Source of the DNA: Zerene cesonia
Lineage: Eukaryota > Arthropoda > Insecta > Lepidoptera > Pieridae
Direction of reading: 5' to 3'
Assembly (NCBI RefSeq): GCF_012273895.1
Contig: NC_052104.1
Coordinates: 5,332,001 to 5,396,000 of the forward strand
DNA: 64,000 nt
A model generated the notes under the pieces. The model made no database searches, was not told the origin of the DNA, and saw nothing but the letters and a program-made list of their open reading frames with translations. Shown here in pieces: positions 1 through 9,725 of the stretch (position 1 is its first letter; each line of letters opens with the position of its first letter). Position numbers and translations under genes: made by a program.

Positions 1-210
1 GTTTCAACTGTGGTACTTTTTTCTTCAGAAAAAAACCTTATCTTTACAAAATCGTTAAAAATAATTAATCGGATTGGTCAAGCCGTTCTCGAGTTTTGCG
101 CTTAACAACAAATATATTTAGCAATTTATTTTTTATATGGATAAATAAGTTTGGACCTAAGGTAATGACTACTATAGACTATTAAAAATATATTTCTATG
201 CTTTATCTTA

Positions 211-399
211 TACATAAAAGTCCCGTGTGACAATTTTAGTTACCAAACTCCTCTGAAACGGCTGGACCGATTCTATCAAATTTTGTGTGCATTTGGGAAT
301 ATCTGCCAACATCTCATCTCATGAATCGGCCAACATCTATTTTTCATACCCCTAAATTATAAGAGTAAGGCAGAAAGGAGTTTGCCGGGTCAGCTAGTA
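211..399 (-). repeat. dispersed repeat family A (CCCGGCAAAC type)
   Basis: Read on the minus strand it starts CTAGCTGACCCGGCAAAC and runs to a GTCACACGGGACTTTTATG end. It contains a block reading CGGTCCAGCCGTTTCAGAGG. The same block order is seen at 3485-3627, 27580-27750, 38170-38346 and in part at 53665-53740. This copy is moderately diverged. Short SINE-like or LINE 3'-end repeats of this kind are common in Lepidoptera; the exact class is not decided here. Confidence 0.7.
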
Positions 400-730
400 T
401 CAGTGTATATGTACAGTGGTATTCATATAATTAAGAACGATTTGAAGTTCAACAACAACTGTATATATACGGGATATTCTCAAAGCCATATACGTATAAG
501 GACAAACTGCTTAATATAAAAATCCGATATCGCACGTTCGGTTGACATCATCCCCAACATTTTTGAAATGGGTAGCAGGAAGTAAAAAATACATAACGTT
601 AAATCTAATTAAAATGTAATGTCTATGCCTTGAACGCGTATTACGTTAAAACTATGAAATAGTTACATAATATAAAACTTTGCGTTTCTTGATGTATAAT
701 TATTTATTTATGTTTATACTTTAAAATAGA

Positions 731-855
731 ACTAGCTGTGACCCGCGGTTGAAACCGCGTAAGTCCGTATCCCGGAATATCGGTATAAAAAGAACTATAT
801 TATGTGTTATTTCAGTTGTCCAGCTATCTACGAAGCAAAATAGTATTATTATTCA
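731..855 (+). repeat. dispersed repeat family B (CGCGTAAGTCCGTATCCC type)
   Basis: Begins ACTAGCTGTGACCCGCGG and contains CGCGTAAGTCCGTATCCC followed by TTATTTCAGTTGTCCAGC. The same arrangement recurs at 29549-29711, 39879-40065 and 54051-54250. This copy is truncated at its right end compared with the others. Confidence 0.7.
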
Positions 856-1503
856 CCAATAGATGTCAGGAAAAAAAACACGAATAAAACAGGAATATGA
901 CATTTTCTAAAAAAGATTCCTAGCTAGATCGATTTATCGCCCCCGAAACCCCCTATATACTAATAATTTCATGAAAATCGTTGGAGCCGATTCCGAGATT
1001 CCAATTATATATATATATACAAAAATTGCTCGTTTAAAGGTATAAGATATAAAACGCCTTTTATATGTTTTTTTATGCAAGTATTCAGCCTTCATAAAAC
1101 ACAAACTCAAACATTTATTCACTCAACTAGAAGATGATAGACAAAATTTGTAGGTATACCGTTTTTAATATAATAACCCACTGTTCGACTTTTTATGTCT
1201 TTTATTAAATAAAGAAGCAATTGCCAGAAGGTAATTCAATTAATTACAGGAATTCTATGATCATCCATTTTTAAGGTCAACTAAACTTTCTCTTTGTGGT
1301 TACACGAACTTGTTCCCGTAGTATGCAATAGCAATCGATAAACTCATAATTTCCACGCCAAATTATTAGGCATTAAGAATGCTGCTCTAAGACAATGTCT
1401 ATTTTGTTACTTATTCATTTCTTTGTAACGGATAATATTTAGTTAGATACCGCAATACAGGTTTTTAAGAAAATTAGTAACCAATTATGGTTATTTTTTT
1501 CAG

Positions 1504-1608
1504 GATAAATATAAATCAGGATACGCAGTTGCCGGCGGAGTATGTTGGAATTTGGATTATTACCACCCAATTAAATTTATTTTTAAGTTTTTGCATTATG
1601 GTGCATAA
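1504..1608 (+). CDS. possible 3'-terminal exon of an upstream plus-strand gene (weak)
   Basis: A T-rich tract ending TTTTTTTCAG at 1494-1503 resembles a splice acceptor. It is followed by a short block of more balanced composition with an open frame to TAA at 1606-1608. A consensus AATAAA at 1608-1613 overlaps that stop. A second frame is also open to a slightly later TAA, so the frame is uncertain and I recognise no protein family. A minus-strand AATAAA at 1637-1642 lies opposite and could end the stck transcript. Listed only as a candidate. Confidence 0.2.
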   Translation, partial: DKYKSGYAVAGGVCWNLDYYHPIKFIFKFLHYGA

Positions 1609-1636
1609 ATAAAACAACGTTGTAGTGTTTGTCAGT

Positions 1637-1642
1637 TTTATT
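1637..1642 (-). terminator. polyadenylation signal, possibly for stck
   Basis: AATAAA on the minus strand about 740 nt downstream of the stck stop, facing a plus-strand AATAAA at 1608-1613. It would give stck a 3' UTR of roughly 0.75 kb. The assignment is by position only. Confidence 0.35.
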
Positions 1643-2310
1643 AGTAAAGCACCAAAATAACTTCATCTTAATATCTAAACTAATAAAAAGTATAAAATAT
1701 AATGGTTAGAAATATTCAGATGTTATCTTAGTCACAAAAATATAATATAATATTAAACTTTATAGGCACTTAAACCACAGCTAATGTTTTTAATTATTTT
1801 AAGAATAACTTAGAAATTATATTGTGAATTAATCTTAAAATTAAATGCTACTTAATTCAAGTCAATTCTAATGAATAAGAAGGCTAAAATATGTTTAATC
1901 TGTAGTAGTTCGATTAATTATGTTGATTATGTTGTACATATATTAAATAAACGATTAAAAAATTATAATTATTAGACATAGGAATACACATATAATTCTT
2001 GTTTTAAATAATATTTTAGAAGAGGGCCTCAAGTCTGCTAATAAATGCTTCAATTGCACTCAACACGGTGCATTGTTCTGTGCATAACACAACATGCTAT
2101 TAAATCGAAAAATAATATGTCATGTTACTTAAATAGCAGTCTTAGCCCCGAAGGTGTGTGCGTGTTTATATATAAATTATCTTGTATACAGTCTTATTGC
2201 GGTATCTGCAATTGGCATTTACATCCTCATGTAAACAATATAGTATAATTGAAAAGATTTGTGTCAGTATGTATTCTTGGAAGAGGCGTAGTTAATTATT
2301 ATTTTACATT

Positions 2311-2381
2311 GTGTGTGTGTGTGTGTGTGTCTGTGTGTGTGTGTGTGTGGGTGTGCGCGTGCGTGCGTGCGTGTGTGTGCG
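2311..2381. repeat. (TG)n/(GCGTGT)n microsatellite touching the stck stop codon
   Basis: An imperfect TG repeat, with GTGTGCGCGTGCGTGC interruptions at its right end, runs up to the base next to the stck stop codon at 2382-2384. On the transcribed strand the 3' UTR therefore begins with a (CA)n/(CGCA)n tract. Confidence 0.95.
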
Positions 2382-5110
2382 TTAGTTCCTGCGCATGGTG
2401 TAGTGGTGTGCGCGTCGCAGGCGGCGGCGCAGCTCGGGTGGGAAGCGCTCGTAGCAGCGGCGGCACGCGGGCCGCTCGTCGTACTCGTAGAACTTGCTGC
2501 GCGTCGACAGCGCGGTGTCGCACACTGAGCACGCGAAGTGGTGCACGCACCACGCCTTGTTCAGCGCTGTGAACACTGCAACGCGACACACAACCGTTTC
2601 ACTTTACCCTAATAATCCCGTTATGAACGTTAAACTTTGTGATGGATAATGGATGTCACTTTATTTCGTAAAAATAACTAATTGTATCTGTACAAAATTA
2701 CGCGAGAATGAGCTGGTACTTTATAATAATTATTGCATACCATACCAAATAATAAATATTCTTTATATCACAAGTTCACAATATTAAATATTATACAACA
2801 CAAAAGATATTATGCTAACCAATATTTAAACAAAAAGATATGGAAGTAAATAAAAATACAATTATGCGACACACTTACCATCGCCAGCAATGACCTGGTT
2901 GCACACATAGCACAAGTTGCCGAACAGTTGATGGTAGTGCTGCTCGCAGTACGCAAGACCCTTTTTCTCATAGTGGCGATGGCCATGGAAAGGCTTCTCG
3001 CATTTAGCGCAAACGAAATGCTGTGAAGAGATTTTTTTTATGTTTTAATTATGTTCATTTTGTATACGGTGAAGCTATTTTCAAAAGAAATTCGATTTAA
3101 TTCTTCCTTTATACAGCAAACTTTAAAAGCAATTTACATTTATATACATAGAACAGAATTTTTACTATATAAAGTTTGGATAATTAATTGCATTCCAAAG
3201 TTCATAAAATTGTTCGGTTGGTGCAAAATAAAAAAACTGTTTAAATATTTTAAACAATCTCACCTCAACATGCCAATGCTTTCCAAGAGCGGTAACAATC
3301 CTCTCTTCAATGGGACGGCGACACGCACCGCATATTGGTATTCCCATTTTGTCGTGGCATCGGAGACAAAACAGATTATTCTAGAAGAAAAATATAAGTA
3401 ATGATCAATGAACTTAACCCGAAGAATGATGAGTGTATTGCGAGATTTTAGAAGAACTCGCAATACACTGGTGTAGTACCGTCATACTAGCTGACTCGCC
3501 AAACGATGTTCTGCCTTACTCTCATTAAGGGGTAGGGAGGGTGCACGATATACAAAATTTATGAGGATCGGTCAAGCTTTATCGGAGTATTATGGTAACT
3601 AACATTGACACGAAAATTTTCTGTACATAGAGAAAGAGAAATAATGCTGCAAATAATGCATTTTATTTGCCATAGAAAAGGATTATTACATAAGCTTTAT
3701 CATATAAGCTTTCTATTATTAAAAAGGCTGTTTATTTTTGCAAGTAGTGCAAAGTCTCTCAAAATGACATAATTGTTTCTCTATTACTTAGTGACAGAAG
3801 TTAAAGGAAGTTCTTAGCCTATAAAATAAAAAATCTAATTTCTTAAATAAAACATACACTATGTGGTAATGGTGTAGTCTAGAAGAATACGCACCACATC
3901 ATTAGCAGCGTATCCAGGTCGGTTCTTGACTTCTCGCGCGGTGTGATCTAGTTCCACACCGCAAGTGGCACACATAAAGTGGTACCCATGGTATACTTCC
4001 CCGCGGTATCTTAGAGGCTCACCGTCTATCACACCACTGGTCATAGACAATTCATTTTAGAACACATGTATGTTAATTATTAATAATGAACATAAAACTA
4101 TTACATTTTTAAATATAGGCATAATCAAAGATACACAATATGCACAGGGAAAATTTTACATTAACCTCCTTTTAACTGAATTAATCATAGAGGAAAAAAA
4201 TATTCAGCCACATTTTCATAATCAATCTGAATTTTATTAAAATTTTATATTATGTGATATTTATAAATCAATTCTACTCTATTAATATTATGAATAGGAT
4301 TTATATAATTATACCAAGTTTTCATAAAACTGTAGTTAACTTACTGGCACTTATGGCAAATGTAGTTTTGCAAACCGTCTGCCTTGATGCGTGCGTTGCA
4401 TGTATGGCACAAAGCGCGTCCAGCGTTTTTAATGAAACCAGCATCAGCCAACTCCATATTACATTCTTCACAACGGAAACATGCTGGGTGCCAGTTTGCA
4501 TTCATCGCCTTAATAACACGACCAATCACAAATTCACCTATAAATGTTTTAAGAATTATTTATGTACCACAGATCATATTAATTTAAGAGAAGAAATAAA
4601 ACTGACTGAAGAAAGACTGTAGGCTGGATATTAATAATTATATATCTATAATTCAATATATATTAATTGAAAGGTTGATATAACTTAATAATGTATACTT
4701 ACGGCATTTCCCACAGCAGGGTGCAAAGAGTACTTGAAAGTCTCTTTCACAATATTTTCGCCCTTCAAATTCATAGTACACTCCATCAGGAAAAACACGA
4801 AAACATTGCGCACATCTAGTATAATAACAAATAATTAATACAAAATATGAAGAAAATTAGATTAAAACGATATTAGGTTAGTTACACATAAAACTAATTA
4901 AGTCCAAATGGATTTCAATGATTTTAAGTTTAGTTGGTTTGTCTCAACCTAGATCTGAATAAAAACATGATTAACATACAGAGTTAGTTAAAATAATGTT
5001 ACTCACACAAAGCAGTTTGTATGCCAAAGTTCACCATTAGAATTGACAATTTTCTCGTTAGGCTCAAAACCATCTCCACACCTCGTACAAAACATATTGT
5101 CCAGTGACAT
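2382..5110 (-). CDS. stck: PINCH, five-LIM-domain focal adhesion adaptor (steamer duck)
   Basis: Exons, 5' to 3': 5007-5110, 4703-4815, 4345-4537, 3895-4036, 3264-3380, 2879-3020, 2382-2575. All junctions are GT-AG and sum to 1005 nt, or 334 residues, close to PINCH family length. It encodes five LIM domains. LIM1 starts CTRCGDGF near residue 8, and the protein ends in PINCH's basic tail ([15 protein letters not shown]). Diagnostic stretches are [44 protein letters not shown] and [25 protein letters not shown] is known to bind integrin-linked kinase through LIM1 and to form the ILK-PINCH-parvin complex at integrin adhesions. The start was taken as MSLDNM, which follows an acceptor at 5121; the frame stays open upstream to that acceptor, so a 5' exon could extend it. 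Phase at the exon 2/3 join gives an Arg after the second LIM2 Cys pair, where human PINCH has Gly. Confidence 0.95.
3485..3627 (+). repeat. dispersed repeat family A copy in a stck intron
   Basis: ACTAGCTGACTCGCCAAACG start and GACACGAAAATTTTCTGTAC end, matching the block order of the other family A copies with substitutions. It lies in the intron between stck exons at 3264-3380 and 3895-4036, antisense to the gene. Confidence 0.65.
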
Positions 5111-5382
5111 CCTTCCTAAGCTGTAAATATAATATTACATATATAAGTAAAATAATAATAAATGTTGCCTAACTGTTGTCTAATAAATGTTTATTTAATG
5201 CAAGTGTTATAAAACAGTTGAATGGAATTAGACCAAGAAATAAGAGTAAACCTTTTTCCCTAATAGCCACAGATTGTTACATAATAATTCAATAATTAAT
5301 TGAAATTAGTCTCTGAAACTATATTTTCGTAACTTTGAATGTTAAGATTGGACAAAGTAATATATAACTAGTTATAATGTTT

Positions 5383-5582
5383 AGTCCTGTGTCCCCAAGG
5401 GGGGCATAGTGGATATGATATACATTTTACTGATCAATTTTCTTTATAGGCAAGTAGGTGATAGGTAGGCAGCCTTCTGTTTCCTACCAGACCAAGACAT
5501 TTTTTTCGAGTCCCCACTGGGAAACGATCCTATGACCCCTTACTTCAACTCTCATGTATAAATCACTGTGCCAAGGCGGTAG
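5383..5582 (+). repeat. SINE-like dispersed repeat
   Basis: Contains GTCCCCAAGGGGGGCATAG, a GGCAAGTAGGTGATAGG block, CGAGTCCCCACTGGGAAACG, and ends CTGTGCCAAGGCGGTAG. This block order resembles a widespread lepidopteran SINE-like family. It lies upstream of the stck coding start, probably within its 5' intron. Family membership is recalled, not searched. Confidence 0.5.
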
Positions 5583-7736
5583 ATATAACTATAAGCCAGA
5601 TATTACATTATTATAGTACTGGAGATAAGGTGTTTTTTTATAATAAAATGAAATACATAGTTTATACACAATACAATTGGAAAATATCTACTATATATTC
5701 ATTATATTTCCTGTAACACTCTATGTTCCAAAATGAGTCAAATAAGGAAAAAAATGTAAAATAATTATAATCTGGCTCGAGTTTAATTATGTGCTTAAAG
5801 TAAATAGTCAATAAATACTCTTAAAGAAACATTAACATGATCATTAATGTGTTATTTGAGTGGGAAGCTGAAATTGTGCTTGTGAAATCTTATAAGAAAT
5901 GCATAAAAGATGTTTTATTAGACTATTAGTCAACTACCATAATGCAACATCCTTTTAGATGGTCATGAATGAGGTCAAAGCATAGGTGACATTTTTTTTT
6001 GTAAAAATGTAGGTTTAGATCTACTGAAATGTACTATTATTAAATATGTTTTAGAATTTGCATGAAGAAACGAATAGTTATACGTAGGACCACTCCCACA
6101 TAATTGCTTACCCTGGCATTTTGGATCTTATATGAAACAAAATTAAAGGGCCACTTTCTTTAAGTTTTCTGTCAAAATGGAAAATACACTTTTAATAAAT
6201 AAATAATAATATCAATTTCTTGCAATAAAATAAACAAACATCGGAACAAATGATGTAATGCTAATAAAAATAGATTTGACTTTACCAGAAACTCACTTTT
6301 GATTCGTTTAACTTGCAACCACAGAACTGTTACATTTGAAAATTAAATATGTTACACTATTGATGTTAATATTTCAAAAATATTTTTAAAATAAACTGAA
6401 GATTTTTTTGTATTACAATAAAATACAACAACAGATTGGAAACTCTACACTAAAGCAGCGGAGAGAAGAGGGGAGAGGCATCAGCTGTCAAGACCCACTA
6501 GTTATGACAAGTTGAAGACGACAGTAGGAAGATGGCATATTGTGCTGCGTTCATGGCATTTATACCCATAAATTTATGTTTTCAGTAGGTATTTAGGAAT
6601 TTTCGTTATCAATATTAATGATTATTACTATTCTAAAGACTGAATATGTAATATTTGTTCCTTGAAATAATACTCAAAGTAAAATAAAAGAAATACATAC
6701 ATTCTCGATATTAAAAATGACCCAAGCAGGTCCCAATGTGCATGATCTTTATCTAAGAACTGAGCATTTGCGGCTGAAAAGCGTTACGAGCAAGAGCCAC
6801 AGGATAATAAGTACAAAATGTTTGTCAAACGAAATGTTGAATTGAAAGATTATGAATTTGAAAAAATTCATTTTTATGCTAAAATCAACGTTTACAAAAC
6901 CATAAATTAAAACCTAATAACGTAAACGCTTAGTTCCAGTCTTCATAATTGAAAGGACACACATATTAATTTATGTATGTGCAGATAAATCTTACCTATA
7001 AAACGAACTTAGTTAAAAATCATAATTATATTTAATAATATTACTATTCCCTATAATCATATATATATGTTCTCTATATCTAGTTATTATCACAAGTACT
7101 GTTTTGAATTCTTTAAGGTAACATATGCTGAAGAGTCACCTTTTAAGTGCCACGCTGCAAAATTGTCCTTCAGAGTTATTTTATATTTTAGTGGCGCTGA
7201 CGCAATTTTTCCTTCTTTTTAAATAATACAATAAAACAGTCTTGTAGTCAAGGTCAAACACAGCCGAACTTTTATGGAATTTTTCATTGAAACTGCTCAG
7301 TAGTTTTGTTGCAAATATATATATTTTTTGCTAAAGTGAAACATTGGTACCTATATAAATACATGGCGCTATGAAGTTATATATTTGCGCACCATGAGCA
7401 ATTTAAGCCAACGTAAAAAATTGTATAGTTCATATTATTTAAATTACGATAAATGACTGCCCGGGCGGAGCCGGGGCGTGCAGCTAATAATTATCTATAA
7501 CTTCAAGGCCACTGACAGCACCTTGTCTATTTTGTTTTATTGACATTTGTCACTGTCATATAAAAATTCGCGCTTCCTCTCGGCTCCAACTTGCTGAGTG
7601 CTGTGTATTGTTGACAAATTACATAAAAATTACCTTTACTACCACTACTAATTGTACTTCTAAACGATTATATTGCTGTAGGTACACATCGCAGTTTACT
7701 CATTGTGTAGTTCATTACTTACTCTGTGCTCATTGT

Positions 7737-7748
7737 ATGAAAAATTAA
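7737..7748 (+). promoter_or_regulatory. minimal upstream ORF of POLD3
   Basis: ATG AAA AAT TAA lies 40 nt before the POLD3 start codon and in a different frame. If transcription starts upstream of 7737, ribosomes meet this three-codon frame first. No splice site is evident between it and the POLD3 ATG. Confidence 0.45.
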
Positions 7749-7788
7749 TTTTACTCCCATATATTAAAAGTGATCAGTCGGTAAAGCT

Positions 7789-9126
7789 ATGGAAACTAAT
7801 GAGGACAATGTATCAAACTTGAGCACATTAAAGGAGATCATTCTGGATGAAGGAAAGTTAGTCACATATATATCTTTGAGTAAGGACCTTTGCATTCATA
7901 TTAATAGCAGCAAATCGTTACTTAAGGTTTTTATTGAAACAATTCGAAAAAATGACCCAAAACAAGAGTTAAGTGTTAGTTATTTGATATCAGGATTAAT
8001 CGATGACAATAAAGCTAAAGTTTCCGTTTGTCCAGCAAATGAGTTAGAAAACATAAAGAAGACATTCAAAATAATATTTTTTCAACATGTATACAGTGTT
8101 TGTAAAGGAACATCACATGTCGATTCTGCTGCTTATGTATCTCTCAATAAATATGATGATTTTAATTTATGTTCTGGTGTAATTAAAAATAGCAATTGTA
8201 TGAAAAGATCCTTTGAGGAAATTACTAGTCTTAAAAGTAATAGTCAAGAAGTTTTAGTTGACAAAAAACCTATTTTATTGCAAAAGAAAAATATTAAAGA
8301 GGCACTACCTAAAGCTGCTAGTGTAAATAATGTTGATAAAACTATAAAAACTGAATCAAATCATAAGGAAATTAAGAAAGAAATTTTATCTCCTCAAAAA
8401 GAAAACATTAATAAACAAAATGTAAGCAAAGCCTCAGCTCAAAAAGGAATTGCAGGATTTTTTAATAAGCAAAACAGTAGTAATAAAAATAAAGAATTAA
8501 AACCATCTGTAAAAGAACAATCAACTATCATTAAAGAAGAAAGCAACGTTATTGAGGAAATGGAAACAGACGAAGTGGAAGTTGTAACTCAAGTTAAGGC
8601 TGAGGTGAAGAAAGAAAAACAATTTAATGGAAACAATAAAGTTTTGAATCAAATAAAGAAAAATTCTAAAGTTGATAAGAAACGAAAAAGAGTTCTGAGG
8701 GTTTCAGACAGCGAAAGTGAAGATGAGGATGATCCTTTTGAAAAGGAAGATAAAACTAATGAAAAAATTGATTCAGATGATGAAATACCTCCAACACCGA
8801 CTGTGAATAACTTAAAGATTACCACTGGGATTGTCAACCCTAGGAAAAAGCGAAAGGTTGTTGATAAAACCTACATGAGTGATGATGGTTACATAGTTAC
8901 CAAACGTGAAGAAGTGTATGAAAGTTGTTCAGATAATGAAGATCATGAAGAAAAGCAACCAGTCAAAGATTCTTTAAAACAGGAAGAAAATCCTTCTGTA
9001 AAGCAGGGAAAAATTGAAATATCACCAAAAATTAAATCTAGTGACACAAAAGTTTCTAAGAAAAAAATCTCACCTCCTCAAAAGGGGAAACAAGCCACAT
9101 TAATGAATTTCTTTAAAAAAAAATAA
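7789..9126 (+). CDS. POLD3: DNA polymerase delta subunit 3 (p66/Pol32)
   Basis: Uninterrupted 445-residue frame. The N-terminal ~105 residues resemble the POLD3 winged-helix region that contacts the B subunit (VTYISLSKDLCIHINSSKSL, then FKIIFFQHVYSVCKG). The rest is long, Lys/Glu/Ser-rich and probably disordered, as in the family, with acidic SDSESEDEDD near residues 302-312. The C-terminus is a consensus PCNA-interacting box, Q435-x-x-L-x-x-F441-F442, followed by KKK. A second conserved-looking GIAGFF motif is at about 220-225. POLD3 tethers polymerase delta to PCNA for lagging-strand synthesis and break-induced replication in the nucleus. The start is the first in-frame ATG, in context AGCTATGG. 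The gene has no intron here, unlike the many-exon vertebrate gene. The AATAAA is at 9346-9351. Confidence 0.9.
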   Translation: METNEDNVSNLSTLKEIILDEGKLVTYISLSKDLCIHINSSKSLLKVFIETIRKNDPKQELSVSYLISGLIDDNKAKVSVCPANELENIKKTFKIIFFQHVYSVCKGTSHVDSAAYVSLNKYDDFNLCSGVIKNSNCMKRSFEEITSLKSNSQEVLVDKKPILLQKKNIKEALPKAASVNNVDKTIKTESNHKEIKKEILSPQKENINKQNVSKASAQKGIAGFFNKQNSSNKNKELKPSVKEQSTIIKEESNVIEEMETDEVEVVTQVKAEVKKEKQFNGNNKVLNQIKKNSKVDKKRKRVLRVSDSESEDEDDPFEKEDKTNEKIDSDDEIPPTPTVNNLKITTGIVNPRKKRKVVDKTYMSDDGYIVTKREEVYESCSDNEDHEEKQPVKDSLKQEENPSVKQGKIEISPKIKSSDTKVSKKKISPPQKGKQATLMNFFKKK

Positions 9127-9345
9127 GGAACTGATTAAATGTGTAAAAAATGCCTATTTCTGTTTTATAAAATTTGTCATGTTAAAATAATGTTAATACT
9201 TCAAGTTAAAATCAAGTTTAGTGAGTTGCATATACTGTACCAAACATTTTTTAAATATGTAAATTATTTGTTTCCAATCATGAATGATATTACAGAATAT
9301 GAACATTTATAACTCCAACAATATATTTTAATCTCAATCATAGGG

Positions 9346-9351
9346 AATAAA
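9346..9351 (+). terminator. POLD3 polyadenylation signal
   Basis: AATAAA 220 nt after the POLD3 stop, in an AT-rich context with a second overlapping AATAAA a few bases on. Confidence 0.6.
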
Positions 9352-9654
9352 ATAAATACAAGAATTGAACAAAAATTGTTTTATTTCATTATAGTGAATA
9401 TTTTTTTGAGCCTATTGCAACCATCCAATCTGGATGAACTTGTATATCAACAAGATATGAACACTTTGTATTGTAAGTGGATGTTGAGTTTTCTTGATTT
9501 GATAATTGCCTGGAAAAAGTTAATTTTATTCATTTTTTGTAATGTTTTGATTTATTCTATAGAAACAAGTTATTATATCATGTAATCAAATATTTTCGTC
9601 CAAATTATTGCAGAGTTCAGGGAACAATTTTCTCTTATTCTTAATAAGAATCAT

Positions 9655-9660
9655 TTTATT
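9655..9660 (-). terminator. TAF5L polyadenylation signal
   Basis: AATAAA on the minus strand about 66 nt past the TAF5L stop, giving a very short 3' UTR. A further candidate lies near 9380. Confidence 0.5.
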
Positions 9661-9725
9661 TATATTTTATACTTGAAACTACAGATATTTTACTACAATG
9701 ACTAAAATTAGTGTAGTGAAGGTAC

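Larger units (their letters stand above)
1..1503. other. intergenic, repeat-bearing
   Basis: No supportable gene here. The stretch holds two dispersed-repeat copies, annotated separately at 211-399 and 731-855. The remainder is AT-rich and shows no spliced coding pattern on either strand. Confidence 0.6.
5111..7788. other. stck 5' flank and POLD3 upstream region
   Basis: A head-to-head interval holding the unlocated 5' non-coding exon(s) of stck and the POLD3 promoter. An acceptor at 5121-5122 (minus strand) implies at least one upstream stck exon, but I could not place it. It also contains a SINE-like repeat (5383-5582) and a degenerate repeat at about 7255-7490 that ends GCCCGGGCGGAGCCGGGGCG. 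No other gene is visible. Confidence 0.6.
9127..9725. other. tail-to-tail POLD3/TAF5L interval
   Basis: About 600 bp between two convergent stop codons. It contains the POLD3 AATAAA at 9346-9351 and a minus-strand AATAAA at 9655-9660 for TAF5L. Nothing else is recognised. Confidence 0.7.

Noticed and set aside
2249..2589. Open frames of Val/Cys or His/Thr repeats over the TG tracts near 2300, 24600 and 26500
   Set aside because: Microsatellite translations overlapping real exons of stck and qin in other frames; no start context or conservation.
9376..9585. 69-residue frame after POLD3
   Set aside because: Hydrophobic, AT-driven frame starting after the POLD3 polyadenylation signal, in the convergent 3' region; no support.
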